A DNA stretch of 16,104 nt from G026625185 sp035256645 (lineage in GTDB: Bacteria; Desulfobacterota; WTBG01; JAGOGO01): positions 1-16,104 of the forward strand of contig DATEXU010000281.1 of the NCBI GenBank assembly GCA_035256645.1, in the 5' to 3' direction. Position 1 is the stretch's first letter. Each line of letters starts with the position of its first letter. The notes under the pieces are model-generated. The model was not told where the DNA came from. It did no database searches and saw only the letters and a list, made by a program, of their open reading frames with translations. The translations under genes were made by a program, and so were the position numbers. Positions 1 to 7,613 of the stretch are shown here, in pieces.

Positions 1-115
1 AAGTATGGAAATAGAATTAATCACGCCGATCGCGATGGAGAAGGAGTTGCGGTTTGCGATTCGTGAAGGAGGGCGGACAGTAGGGGCTGGAGTAATTAGT
101 GAAGTTATAGAATAA
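1..115 (+). CDS. tuf: Elongation factor Tu, C-terminal end (5' truncated by window)
   Basis: This is the 3' end of an EF-Tu gene, read in the frame whose codons start at base 2, with TAA at 113-115. The 37 visible residues belong to beta-barrel domain 3 and include the almost invariant EF-Tu ending RFAIREGGRTVGAGV, then ISEVIE before the stop. EF-Tu carries aminoacyl-tRNA to the ribosomal A site as a GTP complex. The G domain lies outside the window. A second tuf starts at 15974, so the genome has two copies in the same orientation, flanking the rif-str block. Many codons end in G (acg, gcg, cgg, ggg, ttg), as in the downstream copy. It is followed by a 70-base gap with no recognisable tRNA, promoter or terminator. 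Confidence 0.95.
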   Translation, partial: SMEIELITPIAMEKELRFAIREGGRTVGAGVISEVIE

Positions 116-185
116 CCGGTTGCGTGAGTGGATCGGATACCAAAGTGAATTGAACTCGTAAAATTTAAGAGACACGTGTTTAGTC

Positions 186-335
186 ATGAGAGAAATTATT
201 ATTTTAGCATGCAACGAATGTAAGCGCCGGAATTACACAAGCACAAAAAATAAAAAGGCTACGCCTAAAAAACTGGAAATGAAAAAATATTGTCGCTCTT
301 GCCGGGCGCACACTCTTCATAAAGAGACCAAATAA
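186..335 (+). CDS. rpmG: 50S ribosomal protein L33
   Basis: This is a 49-residue basic protein of the large subunit, starting MREIIILACNECKRRNYT, the classic L33 N-terminus. It has two CxxC pairs (C9/C12 and C36/C39), so it is the zinc-ribbon (C+) form of L33 rather than the zinc-free form. The length is normal. It is too short to show up as a long ORF, but the family match is unambiguous. The ATG at 186 is set by the conserved N-terminus; the ribosome binding site is weak (only a purine run about 13 bases upstream). It sits between tuf and tRNA-Trp/secE, a common bacterial arrangement, and is probably co-transcribed with them. Confidence 0.96.
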   Translation: MREIIILACNECKRRNYTSTKNKKATPKKLEMKKYCRSCRAHTLHKETK

Positions 336-375
336 AAAAATGCACCCGGTTAAGGTAGTCAGGAAGTTTTTATTT

Positions 376-449
376 AGGCCAGTAGCTCTAACGGCTAGAG
401 CACCGGACTCCAAATCCGGGGGATGGGGGTTCAAATCCCTCCTGGCCTG
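376..449 (+). tRNA. trnW: tRNA-Trp (anticodon CCA)
   Basis: The cloverleaf folds fully. The acceptor stem is AGGCCAG (376-382) with CTGGCCT (442-448), the D stem is GCTC/GAGC (385-388 with 398-401), and the anticodon stem is CCGGA/TCCGG (403-407 with 415-419) around a loop with anticodon CCA at 410-412. The T stem is 425-429 with 437-441 (one G-U pair) around TTCAAAT. The A1-U72 pair and discriminator G73 match bacterial tryptophan tRNA identity elements. The 3' CCA is not encoded, so it must be added after transcription. It lies 40 bases after rpmG and 50 bases before secE, so it is probably cut out of a common transcript. Confidence 0.97.
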
Positions 450-499
450 CTTAATGATTTATTTAATTACTAATATTCATATAACCTTAGGACTTCAAC

Positions 500-685
500 G
501 TGTGGGAAAAAATTATCCAATTTTTTCATGAAGTTAAGGCAGAACTGAAAAAGGTCAGTTGGCCCACTCGAAAAGAGACTATCGCGTCAACCTCGGTAGT
601 GCTGGTTATTGTTTTTATTATAGCTGTTTTTTTATTTATTGTGGACCAGGGACTTTCATTTTTAATTCGAATAATTTTAGGTTAA
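500..685 (+). CDS. secE: Preprotein translocase subunit SecE
   Basis: This is a 61-residue inner-membrane protein that clamps and stabilises SecY in the SecYEG channel. The short, single-helix form is the usual one outside Gammaproteobacteria. Visible features are an amphipathic N-terminal segment with the SecE signature ELKKVSWPTRKE (about residues 15-26), then one hydrophobic transmembrane helix (about residues 32-48), then a short hydrophobic tail. The start is GTG, chosen because the family begins a few residues before the amphipathic helix and an AGGA-type binding site (about 488-492) lies at good spacing. It is followed 22 bases later by nusG, its usual partner. Confidence 0.95.
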   Translation: MWEKIIQFFHEVKAELKKVSWPTRKETIASTSVVLVIVFIIAVFLFIVDQGLSFLIRIILG

Positions 686-707
686 GGAAAAGAGGACTCA
701 AGGATCC

Positions 708-1238
708 ATGACCAAACAATGGTATGTTGTCCATACTTATTCCGGGTATGAGAATAGGGTGAAAGAGATGTTGCAAGAGAGGATTAAGGGGAATAATAAA
801 ACCGAATTTTTCGGAGAAGTTTTGGTTCCTTCTGAGAATGTAGTGGAATTAGTAAAAGGCGAAAAAAAAACCACTTCACGAAAATTCTTTCCGGGTTATA
901 TCCTCGTGAACATGGATCTCAATGACGAAACCTGGCATATTGTGAAGAATACCCCTAAGGTAACCGGTTTTGTGGGAGAAGGGAACAAACCGACCCCAGT
1001 TTCAGAAAAAGATGTTAAAGAAATTATCAACCAAATCACCCAAGGTACTTTAAAACCAAAACCCAAAACAGTTTTTGAAAAAGGCGATAGTGTGCGGATC
1101 GTTGATGGTCCATTCACTAATTTTAATGGATTGGTAGATGAGGTGAAGCCGGATAAAGGACGTCTTCGGGTTTTGGTAAGTATCTTTGGCCGTTCGACTC
1201 CGATAGAACTAGACTTTCTTCAAGTTAAGAAAAATTAG
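708..1238 (+). CDS. nusG: Transcription termination/antitermination factor NusG
   Basis: A 176-residue protein that binds the beta' clamp helices of RNA polymerase, promotes processive elongation, and links polymerase to the ribosome (S10) or Rho through its second domain. The N-terminal NGN domain starts WYVVHTYSGYENRVKE and carries the FFPGYILVNMDL segment (about residues 60-71). The C-terminal KOW domain (about residues 124-175) reads GDSVRIVDGPFTNFNG. Length and domain order are normal, without the domain insertion seen in some lineages. The ribosome binding site AAGGATCC lies unusually close to the ATG. It sits between secE and rplK. Confidence 0.97.
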   Translation: MTKQWYVVHTYSGYENRVKEMLQERIKGNNKTEFFGEVLVPSENVVELVKGEKKTTSRKFFPGYILVNMDLNDETWHIVKNTPKVTGFVGEGNKPTPVSEKDVKEIINQITQGTLKPKPKTVFEKGDSVRIVDGPFTNFNGLVDEVKPDKGRLRVLVSIFGRSTPIELDFLQVKKN

Positions 1239-1265
1239 AAACTTTGAAAAAAGGAAACATGATCT

Positions 1266-1691
1266 ATGGCCAAAAAAGTCCTTACTAATATTAAATTGCA
1301 GATCCCAGCTGGAAAGGCTAATCCCTCCCCACCGGTGGGACCAGCTTTGGGCCAACATGGGGTTAATATCATGGAATTTTGTAAAGCCTTTAATGCTCAG
1401 ACGCAATCTGAGGAAGGGCTTATCATTCCCGTGGTTATTACGGTTTATCAGGACCGGAGTTTCTCATTTATAACCAAGACACCTCCTGCTTCGGTTTTAC
1501 TCAAAAAATCCGCAGGAATTATTAAGGGTTCTGGAGAGCCGAATAAAACCAAGGTCGGGCAAGTTACCCGAGAACAAATTGTGGAAATTGCGAAAACAAA
1601 AAAGCCTGACCTCAATTCGGTTGATTTGGAAGGAGCAATGAAAACGATCGAGGGCACCGCTCGGAGTATGGGAATAACCATTATTGAGTAG
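1266..1691 (+). CDS. rplK: 50S ribosomal protein L11
   Basis: A 141-residue protein of the GTPase-associated centre, where it binds 23S rRNA helices 43/44 with its C-terminal domain and touches EF-G and EF-Tu with its N-terminal domain. Residues 14-35 are nearly identical to E. coli, including Pro22 and Pro23, the thiostrepton contact positions. The C-terminal end has the conserved GTARSMGI. The start at 1266 is fixed by MAKKV and an AAGGAA site at 1252-1257. An ATG at 1259 in another frame would give only nine residues and is not credible. Only 27 bases separate it from nusG, so there is no long leader for L1 autoregulation here. Confidence 0.97.
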   Translation: MAKKVLTNIKLQIPAGKANPSPPVGPALGQHGVNIMEFCKAFNAQTQSEEGLIIPVVITVYQDRSFSFITKTPPASVLLKKSAGIIKGSGEPNKTKVGQVTREQIVEIAKTKKPDLNSVDLEGAMKTIEGTARSMGITIIE

Positions 1692-1708
1692 GAGTAAAGA
1701 AAAGGATC

Positions 1709-2413
1709 ATGGGACACAAAGGAAAAAAATACTGTCAAGCCATTGAGAAAGTTGATTGTTCGAAGATCTATGAGTTTGAAGAAGGTCTAAAACTAGTCAT
1801 AGAGAACGCGTTCGCTAAGTTTAATGAAACGATAGAGGTTGCCACCCGACTTGGCGTTGATCCACGCAAGGCGGATCAGATGGTCCGGGGAACTGTCCAG
1901 TTACCCCATGGCACCGGAAAGGAAGTCCGTGTTCTGGTGTTTGCAAAAGGAGAGAAGGAAAAAGAGGCCAAAGAAGCGGGAGCAGAATATGTAGGAGGTG
2001 AGGATCTGCTCGAAAAGATTAAGGGAGGCTGGTTCGACTTTGATCGAGCGGTGGCGACCCCGGATATGATGGGAGCGGTTGGAAAAATTGGCAAGCTTTT
2101 GGGACCACGAGGCCTTATGCCTAATCCCAAAACAGGGACCGTGACTTTTAATATTAAACAAACGGTTCAAGAACTCAAAGCTGGAAAAATCGAGTTTAAA
2201 GTGGATAAAGCCGGCATTGTCCATGCGCCGATAGGCAAAGTTTCTTTTGGACTGGAAAAATTAAAAGATAATATTATTGCGATGGTGGAGACAATCTTCA
2301 AGGTGAAGCCACCTACCAGTAAGGGTGTTTACGTAAAAAATATTTCTTTGTCATCCACCCAGGGACCAGGAGTTAAAATTGACCCTGCTTCAGTTAAAAA
2401 CTTTATTCGTTAG
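1709..2413 (+). CDS. rplA: 50S ribosomal protein L1
   Basis: A 234-residue two-domain protein forming the mobile L1 stalk beside the E site, where it binds 23S rRNA and deacylated tRNA. Visible family motifs are GTVQLPHGTGKEVRVLVFAKG in the first domain and GPRGLMPNPKTGTV, the most conserved L1 signature, near the middle. Length is normal. The binding site AAAGGA (1701-1706) sits only two bases from the ATG, with a second GGAG further upstream; nusG has a similarly close site. In several bacteria L1 also represses its own operon by binding the mRNA, but no matching leader can be seen upstream of rplK. Confidence 0.97.
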   Translation: MGHKGKKYCQAIEKVDCSKIYEFEEGLKLVIENAFAKFNETIEVATRLGVDPRKADQMVRGTVQLPHGTGKEVRVLVFAKGEKEKEAKEAGAEYVGGEDLLEKIKGGWFDFDRAVATPDMMGAVGKIGKLLGPRGLMPNPKTGTVTFNIKQTVQELKAGKIEFKVDKAGIVHAPIGKVSFGLEKLKDNIIAMVETIFKVKPPTSKGVYVKNISLSSTQGPGVKIDPASVKNFIR

Positions 2414-2424
2414 GGGAATAAGAA

Positions 2425-2943
2425 GTGTTACGGAAACAAAAAGAAAAAATAATAAACGAAATTCGTGATCAGATGCAAGACTCGCACTTGGTCATCCTTT
2501 CTACCTTTACGGGGTTAAATGTAGAAAAAATAACGAAACTTCGTAAGTCTCTCCGGGGGGTGGAAAGTGACTACCGGGTGGTAAAAAATACTTTAATCAA
2601 CAAGGCAGTCAAAGATACTGAGCTGGAATCTTTAGAAAAATTTTTTACTGGTTCCTCAGCAGTAATCTTTGCAAAGGGAGACCCCTCACGACCTTGTAAG
2701 GTGCTTAAAGAGTTTAAAAAAGAAAATGAGCAACTGGAGATAAAAGGCGGAATGTTCGAGGGGAGGGTTCTTTTCAAAAAAGACATTGAAGGACTCGCCG
2801 ATCTTCCAAGCCGGGAAGTGTTACTTGCAAAATTTCTCTTTTTATTACGGGCACCTCATCAGAGATTGGTTAATGTTTTGATGGGAGTTCCTCAAAAGCT
2901 GGTTCAGGTATTAGAGGCAATAAAGCAAAAGAAAGAGAGCTAA
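2425..2943 (+). CDS. rplJ: 50S ribosomal protein L10
   Basis: A 172-residue base of the ribosomal stalk. Its N-terminal domain binds 23S rRNA next to L11, and its C-terminal helix carries the L7/L12 dimers. Conserved features are YRVVKNTLINKA (residues 51-62), the LPSREVLLAK segment (about residues 127-136), and a long C-terminal helix (about residues 140-172). The start is GTG with an AGGGGA site about ten bases upstream. It begins 11 bases after rplA, which leaves no room for the long L10-binding leader or separate promoter that E. coli has in this gap; translational coupling from rplA is likely. Confidence 0.96.
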   Translation: MLRKQKEKIINEIRDQMQDSHLVILSTFTGLNVEKITKLRKSLRGVESDYRVVKNTLINKAVKDTELESLEKFFTGSSAVIFAKGDPSRPCKVLKEFKKENEQLEIKGGMFEGRVLFKKDIEGLADLPSREVLLAKFLFLLRAPHQRLVNVLMGVPQKLVQVLEAIKQKKES

Positions 2944-2975
2944 CAACAAAGGAAGGTTAGTTGTAATTTATTTTC

Positions 2976-2982
2976 AGGAGGT
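2976..2982 (+). promoter_or_regulatory. Strong Shine-Dalgarno site of rplL
   Basis: AGGAGGT ends seven bases before the rplL ATG. It is one of the two best anti-16S matches in the window, the other being at tuf (15961-15966). L7/L12 is the only ribosomal protein present in multiple copies per ribosome, so a stronger site than at rplJ fits the need for extra translation. Confidence 0.85.
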
Positions 2983-2989
2983 AAGGACT

Positions 2990-3376
2990 ATGGAAGCTAC
3001 TATAACGAAAGAAGATGTGGTTAAGTTTATTGAAAGCATGACTGTTTTAGAGCTATCGGAAATGGTTAAAGAGCTCGAAGAAAAATTCGGAGTTTCCGCA
3101 GCAGCAGCGATGCCGGTCACGGCAGGTGGGGCACCCGCGGCAGATGCTCCCAAAGAGGAAGAGAAAACCGAATTTAATGTGATCCTGGTTGCTGTGGGAG
3201 ATAAAAAGATCCAGGTAATCAAGGAAGTCCGAGCGGTCACGAATTTGGGACTCAAAGAAGCGAAAGACTTGGTTGATGGAGCTCCTAAGCCGGTAAAAGA
3301 AGGCATTCCCATGAAAGATGCCGAAAACATCAAAAAACAGTTAGAAGCAGCCGGCGCAACCGTGGAAATAAAATAA
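2990..3376 (+). CDS. rplL: 50S ribosomal protein L7/L12
   Basis: A 128-residue acidic stalk protein, present as dimers on L10, that recruits translational GTPases and stimulates their GTP hydrolysis. It shows the three expected parts: an N-terminal dimerisation domain (about residues 1-35), a flexible Ala/Pro-rich hinge (about 36-58), and a globular C-terminal domain (about 61-128) with the conserved KIQVIKEVRAVTNLGLKEAK face that contacts the factors. The hinge contains AAAA and APAADAP stretches. The start is supported by the strong ribosome binding site. The 59 bases before rpoB hold no obvious attenuator, unlike the long rplL-rpoB gap of E. coli. Confidence 0.98.
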   Translation: MEATITKEDVVKFIESMTVLELSEMVKELEEKFGVSAAAAMPVTAGGAPAADAPKEEEKTEFNVILVAVGDKKIQVIKEVRAVTNLGLKEAKDLVDGAPKPVKEGIPMKDAENIKKQLEAAGATVEIK

Positions 3377-3435
3377 ATCGGGAAGAAAGAAAATTTTACG
3401 TGATCGGCAAACAATAATGAGGAACTTAAATTATT

Positions 3436-6400
3436 ATGGAATTAATAAATAAAGATTGGGTGATGAATAATCATCGCATGAGGAAAGATTTTTCCTCAAT
3501 CAAAAAGATTATCGACATCCCGAATCTTATTGATATCCAAAAGAAGTCTTATGAACAGTTCCTTCAGAAAGATATTTCTCCTGAAGAAAGGGAGAATATT
3601 GGTCTTCAAGGGGTGTTTAAAAGTGTTTTTCCGATAAAGGATTTTGTTGAATCCTCATCACTTGAATTCGTCCGTTATATCATTGGTGAGCCCAAATACG
3701 ATGTTGAAGAATGTCGAGAAAAGGGAATGACGTTTGCGGCGCCACTGAGAGTTTTAGTTCGTTTAGTGGTCTGGGATGGTGATGCCGAACAAGGGGCCCA
3801 GACCATTCGGGACGTAAAAGAGCAAGAAGTTTATTTCGGAGAAGTCCCCTTAATGACTGACAACGGCACTTTTGTCATTAACGGCACGGAACGAGCAGTC
3901 GTCAGTCAGCTCCATCGATCTCCGGGGATTTTTTTCGATCACGATAAGGGAAAGAGTCATATCAGCGGGAAGCTTATCTTTTCTACTCGCATTATTCCCC
4001 ATCGAGGGTCGTGGATTGATTTTGAGTTTGATCCTAAAGACCTCATTTATGTTCGCATTGATCGCCGCCGGAAGTTCCCGGTGACGGTTTTTTTGAAGGC
4101 TTTGGGATATTCTGAAGAAGCACTCCTTAATTATTATTACCCTTCGGAAGAAATTCTTTTGGAGGGAGATAAGTTTATTCGGGTATTTCAGCCTGAATTT
4201 CTAAAAGGTGATAGAGCTCCTCTTGATATCGAAGATCCCACCACGGGTGAGGTCTTGGCAAAGAAAGGCAGGAAGATTACCCAATCAATTATTAATAAGT
4301 TAAATGCTGCCAACATTAATAGCCTTCCGATAAAAGAAGAGGCCTTGATCGAAAGAATAAGCTCTTATGATGTCATCGATTCCGCAACCGGGACTGTCCT
4401 CATCCGTTGTAACCAGGAAATTGATCCGAAGGCCTTAGCGACCTTAAAGAAGCACGGCATTCAATCTTTTAAAGTTCTTTACTTTGAAAACAATGAACAA
4501 TCTATTCGCAATACTTTATTGATTGATAAAATTTCCTCATCCGATGACGCGATCATTGAAATTTACAGCCGCCTTCGTCCGAGTGACCCCCCAACAAAAG
4601 AAGCAGCGATAAATTTTTTTAACAATCTTTTCTTCAACCCGGATCGCTATGACTTAGCTAAAGTAGGGCGACTCAAACTGAACTTTAAGCTGGGGGTACA
4701 GGTCCCTTTAGATGTGCGAACCCTTACCAAGGAAGATATCTTAGAGGGGGTAAGGTATCTTATAAAAGTTAAAAATGGTGAGGGAAACGTTGATGATATT
4801 GACCATCTCGGAAACCGCCGCGTCCGTTCTGTAGGCGAACTGGTAGAAAACCAGTACCGTATTGGTTTGGTGCGGATGGAAAAAGCTATAAAAGAAAGGA
4901 TGAGCCTGCAAGAAATAGAGACCCTCATGCCCCATGACCTTATTAACTCAAAACTGGTCTCGGCAGTGATAAAAGAATTTTTCGGATCCAGTCAGCTTTC
5001 ACAATTTATGGATCAAACCAATCCCCTTTCGGAAATCACCCATAAGCGCCGCTTGAGTGCTTTAGGGCCGGGGGGACTAACCCGAGAACGTGCTGGATTT
5101 GAGGTCCGCGATGTCCATCCTACTCATTACGGGAGGATATGTCCGATTGAAACCCCGGAAGGCCCGAACATCGGTCTTATCGCGTCTTTGAGTACCTATG
5201 CGCGGGTAAATGAATTTGGATTTGTGGAAACACCTTATCGAAAAGTGGTTAATTCAAAACTTACCGATGACGTGTGTTATCTTTCAGCATTAGAAGAAGA
5301 AAACCATATTATTGCTCAAGCAAATGCTCCTGTTGACAAAAAAGGAAATTTTATTACCGAACTTGTTGATGCGCGAAATACAGGGGAATTTATTCGAGTA
5401 AGTCCTGAAGAAGTAGAATATATGGATGTTTCCCCGAACCAATTAGTGAGTGTCGCTGCATCGTTAATTCCTTTTTTAGAACACGATGATGCCAACCGAG
5501 CTTTAATGGGTTCTAATATGCAACGGCAGGCTGTGCCCCTTATGGTTACCGACGCGCCCCTCATCGGAACCGGGATGGAAAAAGTAGTGGCACAAGACTC
5601 TGGAGTTGCGGTGGTGGCAAAACGAAGTGGAGTAGTGGAGAGTGTAGACTCTTCTCGTATTGTCGTGCGCTGTGGCGAAAACGAGGAAGACACGTTAGGG
5701 ACCGGGGTTGATATTTATAACCTCATTAAATATCACCGTTCCAATCAGAACACCTGTATTAATCAAAAGCCAATTGTGAAAAAAGGCGATCAGGTCTATA
5801 AAGGTGAGATCATTGCTGATGGCCCGGCTACTGAGACTGGTGAGTTAGCTTTAGGCCGGAATGTGTTAGTCGCCTTTATGCCTTGGGGAGGATATAATTT
5901 TGAGGACTCGATCCTTATCAATGAAGAATTGGTAGAGGATGATTGTTTTACTTCTGTCCACATTGAAGAATTTGAGGTTATGGCCCGTGATACGAAACTG
6001 GGCAAAGAAGAAATAACCCGGGACATACCTAATTTAGGTGAGGATGCGTTAAGGGATTTAGATGAAAGCGGCATTATCCGGATTGGGGCAAAAGTAAAAG
6101 TAGGGGATTTTTTGGTCGGCAAGATTACCCCGAAAGGTGAAACGCAGCTTTCCCCCGAAGAAAAACTATTGCGAGCGATTTTTGGGGAAAAGGCTAAGGA
6201 TGTGCAAGATACCTCGCTAAGGGTCCCCCCCGGCGTAGAGGGTACGGTTATCGACGTCAAAGTATTTAACCGAAAGGGAGTTGACAAGGATGAGCGAACC
6301 CGCTCGATTGAGAATGAAAAGCGTGCCCGGCTTTTAAAAGACCAGCAAGATGAGATTTTAATTCTCAAGGAAAGTGCTAAAAGTAAAATAAAGAAGTCAG

Positions 6401-7548
6401 TGGTGGGGAAGGTTTCCCTTTCAAAAATTATTGGGAGCGATAGAAAGGTTGCTGCTGAAAAGAAACTGGTCATTACTGAGTCAGGCTTTGACCGGATTCC
6501 CTTTGAAAAGTTAAGAGACATTCATCTCAAAGATGTTGAACAAGAGGAAGTCAAGATTTCGGAAATTTTGGATAACTATGAAAAACAAATTAACCTTATT
6601 AATACTATCTTTGAAACCAAGATAGGGCGGATTAAGGCCGGGGATGAACTTCCACCCGGAGTGATTAAGATGGTGAAGGTAGATATCGCGGTAAAACGCC
6701 GGTTGTCCGTGGGAGACAAAATGGCAGGCCGTCATGGGAATAAAGGAGTATTATCCTGCGTTTTGCCGAAAGAGGATATGCCTTATTTAGAGGATGGGAC
6801 ACCGGTTCAAATTGTTTTAAATCCCTTAGGCGTCCCCTCCCGTATGAATGTTGGTCAGATCTTGGAAACCCATTTGGGATGGGCGGCACAGGGGCTTGGT
6901 TATAAAATTTCCGAAATGTTAGAAAATAATTATTCGCCCGCAAAGCTTAGAAATCTCATTAAGGAAATTTACGTTAACGCCACCATCGACCAACTCCTCG
7001 ATTCTCTTACTGATGAAGAAGTAGCCTCTGTGGCCAAAAAGATGAAATCGGGTGTTTATATGTCTACCCCAGTTTTTGAAGGCGCTTCGGAAAAAGAGAT
7101 AAGCCGTTTACTTAAATTGGCTGATTTGCCCGAAGATGGCCAGACGATTTTATTTGACGGACGCACAGGAGAAGCTTTTCACAAAAAAATAACGGTAGGA
7201 ACGATTTATATGCTGAAGCTTCACCATTTAGTTGAAGATAAAATTCACGCTCGCTCTATTGGTACCTATTCATTAATTACCCAACAGCCCTTGGGGGGAA
7301 AGGCGCAGTTCGGCGGACAGCGTTTAGGGGAAATGGAAGTTTGGGCTCTCGAGGCTTATGGAGCAGCGCACACGCTTCAGGAATTTTTAACTGTTAAAGC
7401 GGATGATGTTTGGGGGCGAACCAAGATGTACGAAAAAATAATCAAAGGCGATAATACGTTGGAACTTGGGATCCCGGAGTCATTCAATGTGCTCATCAAT
7501 GAGCTTCAAGGGCTTTGCTTAAATGTTGCGTTAATTGAGGAACAATAA
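3436..7548 (+). CDS. rpoB: DNA-directed RNA polymerase subunit beta
   Basis: A 1370-residue core subunit forming one pincer of RNA polymerase. It aligns with E. coli beta almost throughout, with an offset of 10 residues at the rifampicin pocket and 30 at the active centre. The rifampicin region (about residues 518-544) keeps D526, H536, S541 and L543, equal to E. coli D516, H526, S531 and L533. The active-site motif GDKMAGRHGNKG has its two key lysines at 1095 and 1103 (E. coli K1065 and K1073). Between about residues 968 and 1070 lies a Gram-negative-type SI2 insertion. The ATG at 3436 has GAGGA twelve bases upstream; an in-frame ATG at 3463 is a less likely start. It is 65 bases from rpoC. 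Confidence 0.98.
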   Translation: MELINKDWVMNNHRMRKDFSSIKKIIDIPNLIDIQKKSYEQFLQKDISPEERENIGLQGVFKSVFPIKDFVESSSLEFVRYIIGEPKYDVEECREKGMTFAAPLRVLVRLVVWDGDAEQGAQTIRDVKEQEVYFGEVPLMTDNGTFVINGTERAVVSQLHRSPGIFFDHDKGKSHISGKLIFSTRIIPHRGSWIDFEFDPKDLIYVRIDRRRKFPVTVFLKALGYSEEALLNYYYPSEEILLEGDKFIRVFQPEFLKGDRAPLDIEDPTTGEVLAKKGRKITQSIINKLNAANINSLPIKEEALIERISSYDVIDSATGTVLIRCNQEIDPKALATLKKHGIQSFKVLYFENNEQSIRNTLLIDKISSSDDAIIEIYSRLRPSDPPTKEAAINFFNNLFFNPDRYDLAKVGRLKLNFKLGVQVPLDVRTLTKEDILEGVRYLIKVKNGEGNVDDIDHLGNRRVRSVGELVENQYRIGLVRMEKAIKERMSLQEIETLMPHDLINSKLVSAVIKEFFGSSQLSQFMDQTNPLSEITHKRRLSALGPGGLTRERAGFEVRDVHPTHYGRICPIETPEGPNIGLIASLSTYARVNEFGFVETPYRKVVNSKLTDDVCYLSALEEENHIIAQANAPVDKKGNFITELVDARNTGEFIRVSPEEVEYMDVSPNQLVSVAASLIPFLEHDDANRALMGSNMQRQAVPLMVTDAPLIGTGMEKVVAQDSGVAVVAKRSGVVESVDSSRIVVRCGENEEDTLGTGVDIYNLIKYHRSNQNTCINQKPIVKKGDQVYKGEIIADGPATETGELALGRNVLVAFMPWGGYNFEDSILINEELVEDDCFTSVHIEEFEVMARDTKLGKEEITRDIPNLGEDALRDLDESGIIRIGAKVKVGDFLVGKITPKGETQLSPEEKLLRAIFGEKAKDVQDTSLRVPPGVEGTVIDVKVFNRKGVDKDERTRSIENEKRARLLKDQQDEILILKESAKSKIKKSVVGKVSLSKIIGSDRKVAAEKKLVITESGFDRIPFEKLRDIHLKDVEQEEVKISEILDNYEKQINLINTIFETKIGRIKAGDELPPGVIKMVKVDIAVKRRLSVGDKMAGRHGNKGVLSCVLPKEDMPYLEDGTPVQIVLNPLGVPSRMNVGQILETHLGWAAQGLGYKISEMLENNYSPAKLRNLIKEIYVNATIDQLLDSLTDEEVASVAKKMKSGVYMSTPVFEGASEKEISRLLKLADLPEDGQTILFDGRTGEAFHKKITVGTIYMLKLHHLVEDKIHARSIGTYSLITQQPLGGKAQFGGQRLGEMEVWALEAYGAAHTLQEFLTVKADDVWGRTKMYEKIIKGDNTLELGIPESFNVLINELQGLCLNVALIEEQ

Positions 7549-7613
7549 TATCTCTCTTTTTAAAAATAAAGTAGGGTCTCATTACGTCAAGCTATAAGAG
7601 GGTATAAATAAAT

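Noticed and set aside
116..185. A tRNA or promoter between tuf and rpmG
   Set aside because: No cloverleaf can be formed, and no pair of -35 and -10 hexamers has acceptable spacing.
1259..1288. A nine-codon ORF starting just before and overlapping rplK
   Set aside because: It is too short and out of frame, its ATG is only one or two bases from the ribosome binding site, and nothing suggests a leader peptide.
2940..2975. Possible attenuator hairpin between rplJ and rplL (CTAAC with GTTAG, then T-rich)
   Set aside because: Only five weak base pairs with an eleven-base loop, too unstable to support a terminator call.
3463..3465. Alternative in-frame ATG start for rpoB
   Set aside because: Only a weak GGGTG-type site precedes it. 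The ATG at 3436 has GAGGA upstream, although the spacing is a little long, so the choice is likely but not certain.
5796..6521. A 241-codon open frame on the - strand opposite rpoB
   Set aside because: The serine-rich translation is typical of the antisense of a conserved gene. No ribosome binding site or family resemblance is seen, and rpoB is certain on the other strand. The same holds for the other - strand frames.
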